Shown here piece after piece: positions 61,049 through 64,000 of a DNA stretch of 64,000 nucleotides; positions within the stretch are counted from its first letter, which is position 1, and every line of letters starts with the position of its first letter. A model generated the notes under the pieces. The model ran no database searches. It worked only from the letters and a program-made list of their open reading frames with translations, and had not been told where the DNA came from. The stretch is taken from positions 248,001-312,000 of the forward strand of contig NZ_SNZV01000006.1 of the NCBI RefSeq assembly GCF_004364125.1, in the 5' to 3' direction. A program made the position numbers and the translations under genes. The stretch is from Sphingobacterium paludis (GTDB lineage Bacteria; Bacteroidota; Bacteroidia; Sphingobacteriales; Sphingobacteriaceae).

Positions 61049-62290
61049 ATGACGAAAAAGGTGATTTTAATATGGTTTCGAAATGATCTACGCATTCACG
61101 ACAACGAAATTTTGTTTGAGGCAGTAGAAAGAGGCGATATTGTGATCCCGGTCTATTTTTTCGACCCACGATATTTTAGAGCGAGCGACAGCGGCTTCAG
61201 AAACACGGGCATATCAAGAGCAATTTTTCTACGAGAAACCGTCGTGAGTTTTAAGCAAAGCTTGCAGGATATGGGTGGCGATCTATTGGTTTTTCACGGC
61301 AAACCCGAAGATATTTTGGGCACACTCTGTGCAAAATATGATGTGACAGAAGTATATCACCACCGCGAAGTAGCTCAGCGAGAAACGAAGATTTCTGAAT
61401 TGGTGGAAGTTGCTTTATGGAAGGAAAAGATCAATCTTAAACATTTCATCGGGCACACCCTCTACCATAAAGAGGACTTGCCTATTCCTATCAAAGACAT
61501 CCCCGATTCCTTCAGTGCGTTTAAGAAAAAGGTAGAAAAGGAAAGCTTTGTTCGACCCATTCTCCCGCCCATCAACACCATGACAACGCATCCGCATTTG
61601 GAGGAAACAGCCGTCCCCTCCTTGGAAGACCTTGGCTTTTCGGAGGCAGAACTAACTCGTCATTCTTCTGATGAAACAACATTGCGTGGCGGAGAAAAGC
61701 ACGCGCTCGATATGATCGAGATGACGCTGACAGCGCATTACGATGAACCGGATGATTACAACCTGGTTTCTCCTTACATCGCACATGGAGCGATATCACC
61801 TGCATTGTACTACCACAAAATTAAAGCCGCGGGCAGTCAACTCAATAAAAAGCGATATGACCGGCTAATCTCGCGGCTGTTATGGCGCGATTATTTCCGG
61901 TTTATGCTTAAAAAATACCCAAATGTTTTTTTCAAAAACCACAGCCCAGAAACCGATGTTGTAGCATCGGCAGAAAAGATTCATGACATGGTGCGAAACG
62001 GAGCGAATGAACCCGTTATCCAACAGCTCTTGGAACAGTTCGTACATGAGGGGAATTTACCTTACGAACACAGGGAGATTTTAGCAGCTTATCTTTTGCA
62101 AGAGCTACACATCAACCACTTGGCCGGCGCTCAATTTTTCGAAGAATACAGTATAGATTACGCTCCGGCAACAACATACGGTTATTGGCTGCATTGGGCA
62201 GGTTTTGGAACCAGCACGAAGGACAATTTAAAGGCCGACTGGCGAGAAATATGCAAAAAATCGCATCCCTTGCGCCCGGCTGTAAAATGA
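61049..62290 (+). CDS. DASH-type cryptochrome/photolyase with short C-terminus
   Basis: 413 residues from the ATG at 61049. N-terminal photolyase alpha/beta domain (VILIWFRNDLRIHDNEILFE, FDPRYFR) for the antenna chromophore; C-terminal helical FAD domain (RLISRLLWRDYFRFMLKKYP, EQFVHEGNLPYEHREILAAY, DYAPATTYGYWLHWAGFGTS). It repairs or senses UV damage using blue light. Cry-DASH proteins usually continue after the WxxxAGxG motif with an FNxxxQ..YDPxxxYV..W segment; here that part is replaced by about 25 unrelated residues and a stop. No frameshift restoring it was found in other frames. Confidence 0.85.
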   Translation: MTKKVILIWFRNDLRIHDNEILFEAVERGDIVIPVYFFDPRYFRASDSGFRNTGISRAIFLRETVVSFKQSLQDMGGDLLVFHGKPEDILGTLCAKYDVTEVYHHREVAQRETKISELVEVALWKEKINLKHFIGHTLYHKEDLPIPIKDIPDSFSAFKKKVEKESFVRPILPPINTMTTHPHLEETAVPSLEDLGFSEAELTRHSSDETTLRGGEKHALDMIEMTLTAHYDEPDDYNLVSPYIAHGAISPALYYHKIKAAGSQLNKKRYDRLISRLLWRDYFRFMLKKYPNVFFKNHSPETDVVASAEKIHDMVRNGANEPVIQQLLEQFVHEGNLPYEHREILAAYLLQELHINHLAGAQFFEEYSIDYAPATTYGYWLHWAGFGTSTKDNLKADWREICKKSHPLRPAVK

Positions 62291-62425
62291 CCCCTTTAGC
62301 CATAATCTGCAAGGCTGAATACGAGCTATTTCCAAAATTTGTCACAAAAGATCTAAATCTTTAAAATTATCGGTTTTCAGGCGTTTTTTTGTTCATTTTA
62401 AGGGTGCCAAGTATATATTATTTGC

Positions 62426-62433
62426 TAACTTTG
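62426..62433 (+). promoter_or_regulatory. sucA promoter, -7 element TAACTTTG
   Basis: Exact TAnnTTTG, 29 bases before the ATG at 62463. Confidence 0.55.
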
Positions 62434-62462
62434 AGCAAAATTTTTATACGTAAGATTTCCTC

Positions 62463-64000
62463 ATGGACAAATTATCATATTTGAGTAACGCAGATTCAGG
62501 CTATATTGACTCGTTATATCAAGCATACAAGGAAGACCCTAACGCAGTAGATGTAAGTTGGCAGAAATTTTTCGAAGGATTCGAATTTGGCCGAACAAGC
62601 GGAGATGGCGGTGCAGCTGCCGAAACTCCAGAACAAGCACTTAAAGAGATCAATGTTTTAAACATGATCAATGGATACCGCGACCGCGGTCACCTGTTCA
62701 CCGAAACAAACCCCGTTCGCGAACGCCGTAAGTATTTCCCAGGAAAAGAATTGGAAACTTTTGGCCTTTCGGAAGCTGATTTGGACAGCGTATTTAACGC
62801 TGGTGTGGAAGTTGGTTTAGGTCCCGCGAAACTTAAAGATATCCGCCAACTTATCGAAGATACTTACTGTCGCTCTATAGGAGCAGAATTCCGATATATT
62901 CGTCATCCCGAGAAAATCAAATTCTTGCAAGACAAGATGGAGTCTGACCGTAACACGCCAAACTTCTCGTTGGACGGCAAAAAACGTATTCTAAAAAAGT
63001 TGAATGAGGCTGTCATTTTCGAGAGCTTTCTCGGTACTAAATTTTTAGGCCAAAAGCGCTTCTCTCTAGAAGGGGCCGAATCGTTAATTCCTGCATTGGA
63101 TTCCGTTATCCAGAAGGGTTCTTCTTTGGGCATTGAGGAGTTTGTAATCGGGATGGCACACCGTGGCCGCCTTAACGTCTTAACCAACGTGATGGGCAAA
63201 TCATACAAAACAATCTTCTCCGAGTTTGAAGGTAAGATGTATGAGGCTGATCCAGAAATCCAATTTGGAGGTGATGTAAAATACCACTTAGGTTTTTCAT
63301 CCGATATCACCAGCCAAGATGGCAAGAATATTCATTTGAGCCTAGCCCCCAACCCATCACACTTAGAAACGGTAGATGGTGTTGCAGAAGGTATGGTGCG
63401 GTCAAAAATTGATCTAAAGTACGAGGGTGACTCGTCGAAGATTGCTCCCATTTTAATCCATGGCGATGCGGCTGTTGCCGCGCAAGGTATCGTATACGAA
63501 ACGATCCAAATGTCCAAGTTAGATGGCTATAAGACTGGTGGGACCATTCATATCGTCATTAACAACCAAGTTGGTTTTACGACGAACTATAAAGATGCAC
63601 GTTCATCCACCTATTGTACAGACATTGCGAAAGTAACCCTATCGCCCGTTTTCCACGTGAATGGCGACGATGTAGAGGCACTTGTTTACGCGGTTAATTT
63701 AGCATTAGAGTACCGTCAAAAGTACAAGACCGATGTTTTCATCGATCTATTGGGCTACAGACGTTATGGACATAATGAAGCTGATGAACCGAAGTTCACA
63801 CAACCATCGCTTTACAAGTTGATCGAGAAACATCCGAACACCTTGGCGCTGTATGTTAAAAAACTGGTTGATCAAGGAAGCATAGATATTGACTTTGCCA
63901 AATTGCTGGAGAAAGATTTCCGTGCGGTTCTTCAGGAACGTTTGGACGAAGCGAAGAAAGTGGAAGAGATCAGTGAAGAGCGTCCGATGTTCGCCGGTGC
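62463..64000 (+). CDS. sucA: 2-oxoglutarate dehydrogenase E1 component, N-terminal part
   Basis: About 512 residues present; the gene runs past the window end. E1 decarboxylates 2-oxoglutarate with thiamine diphosphate in the TCA cycle. The N-terminal docking segment (YLSNADSGYIDSLYQAYKED, VDVSWQKFFEGF) is typical, followed by GYRDRGHLFTETNPVRERRK, active-site GMAHRGRLNVLTNVMGKSYK, LGFSSD, SLAPNPSHLETVDGVAEGMV, and the ThDP motif region around HGDAAVAAQGIVYETIQMSK and NNQVGFTTN. sucB would be expected just downstream. Confidence 0.97.
   Translation, partial: MDKLSYLSNADSGYIDSLYQAYKEDPNAVDVSWQKFFEGFEFGRTSGDGGAAAETPEQALKEINVLNMINGYRDRGHLFTETNPVRERRKYFPGKELETFGLSEADLDSVFNAGVEVGLGPAKLKDIRQLIEDTYCRSIGAEFRYIRHPEKIKFLQDKMESDRNTPNFSLDGKKRILKKLNEAVIFESFLGTKFLGQKRFSLEGAESLIPALDSVIQKGSSLGIEEFVIGMAHRGRLNVLTNVMGKSYKTIFSEFEGKMYEADPEIQFGGDVKYHLGFSSDITSQDGKNIHLSLAPNPSHLETVDGVAEGMVRSKIDLKYEGDSSKIAPILIHGDAAVAAQGIVYETIQMSKLDGYKTGGTIHIVINNQVGFTTNYKDARSSTYCTDIAKVTLSPVFHVNGDDVEALVYAVNLALEYRQKYKTDVFIDLLGYRRYGHNEADEPKFTQPSLYKLIEKHPNTLALYVKKLVDQGSIDIDFAKLLEKDFRAVLQERLDEAKKVEEISEERPMFAG

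Noticed and set aside
62400-62420. GTGCCA at 62405 as a minus-strand sigma-54 -24 element
   Set aside because: No TTGC at the required distance on the minus strand.
1-64000. tRNA, rRNA, CRISPR array, prophage or toxin-antitoxin genes
   Set aside because: I looked through the intergenic regions and saw no cloverleaf-like sequence, regularly spaced repeats, integrase, or typical toxin pairs. A tRNAscan or CRISPR search was not possible here.

Overview
The window comes from a chromosome of the phylum Bacteroidota, most likely the family Sphingobacteriaceae (a Sphingobacterium, Pedobacter or Olivibacter relative). Pointers are the SusC/RagA-type and CarboxypepD-regulatory TonB receptors, a DUF4249 lipoprotein, a degenerate hybrid two-component/AraC regulator, a GH95 fucosidase, soluble acyl-ACP desaturase, single-gene NDH-2, and repeated promoters with the Bacteroidota -7 element TAnnTTTG, often without a Shine-Dalgarno sequence. 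I found no rRNA, tRNA, CRISPR array, insertion sequence or prophage.

Layout. 1-9.4 kb is accessory: the 5' part of a SusC-like receptor (minus strand), a divergent AraC-type regulator with ruined kinase and receiver domains, an orphan single-domain response regulator, a non-coding region with two copies of a short RNA-like element, a phytanoyl-CoA dioxygenase-family enzyme divergent from an AraC regulator, and a GH95 alpha-L-fucosidase. 9.4-24 kb is mostly housekeeping: murI, sufE-sufS, a desaturase with its own ferredoxin reductase and ferredoxin, NDH-2, a PolX/PHP protein, an M48 protease, plsY, nadC, gpmI and apt. 24-33.6 kb holds a ComEA-like protein behind a TolC/adaptor pair, a polysaccharide deacetylase, and a four-gene envelope operon (propeller-like protein, esterase, TonB receptor, DUF4249). 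33.6-45 kb holds a 45-residue exported peptide gene, a large FAD/Fe-S oxidoreductase, an Lrp-DMT exporter pair, smc and an MFS transporter. 45.4-51.7 kb is a complete TetR-TolC-adaptor-RND efflux operon. 51.7-64 kb holds hsp20, folB, a DUF1080 protein, DPP-IV, asnB, a UbiD-family decarboxylase, an atypical Rossmann protein, a DASH-type photolyase/cryptochrome and the 5' part of sucA.

The most interesting signal is at 4.0-4.4 kb. Two nearly identical blocks of about 70 bases lie exactly 281 bases apart. Each ends in an intrinsic terminator and is preceded, at the same distance, by a sigma-54-like -24/-12 promoter (TGGCAC-N5-TTG[C/A]). Between promoter and block the sequence has diverged, so conservation follows the promoter and the transcript. 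I interpret them as twin sigma-54-dependent small RNAs. Their 5' halves are the reverse complement of something resembling a Bacteroidota mRNA start region, which suggests antisense control of surface-receptor genes. Other points: a pseudo-receiver regulator lacking the phosphoacceptor Asp, a PolX whose polymerase site is damaged while its PHP nuclease is intact, a plant-like desaturase electron-transfer module, and five genes whose promoter abuts the start codon, implying leaderless mRNAs.
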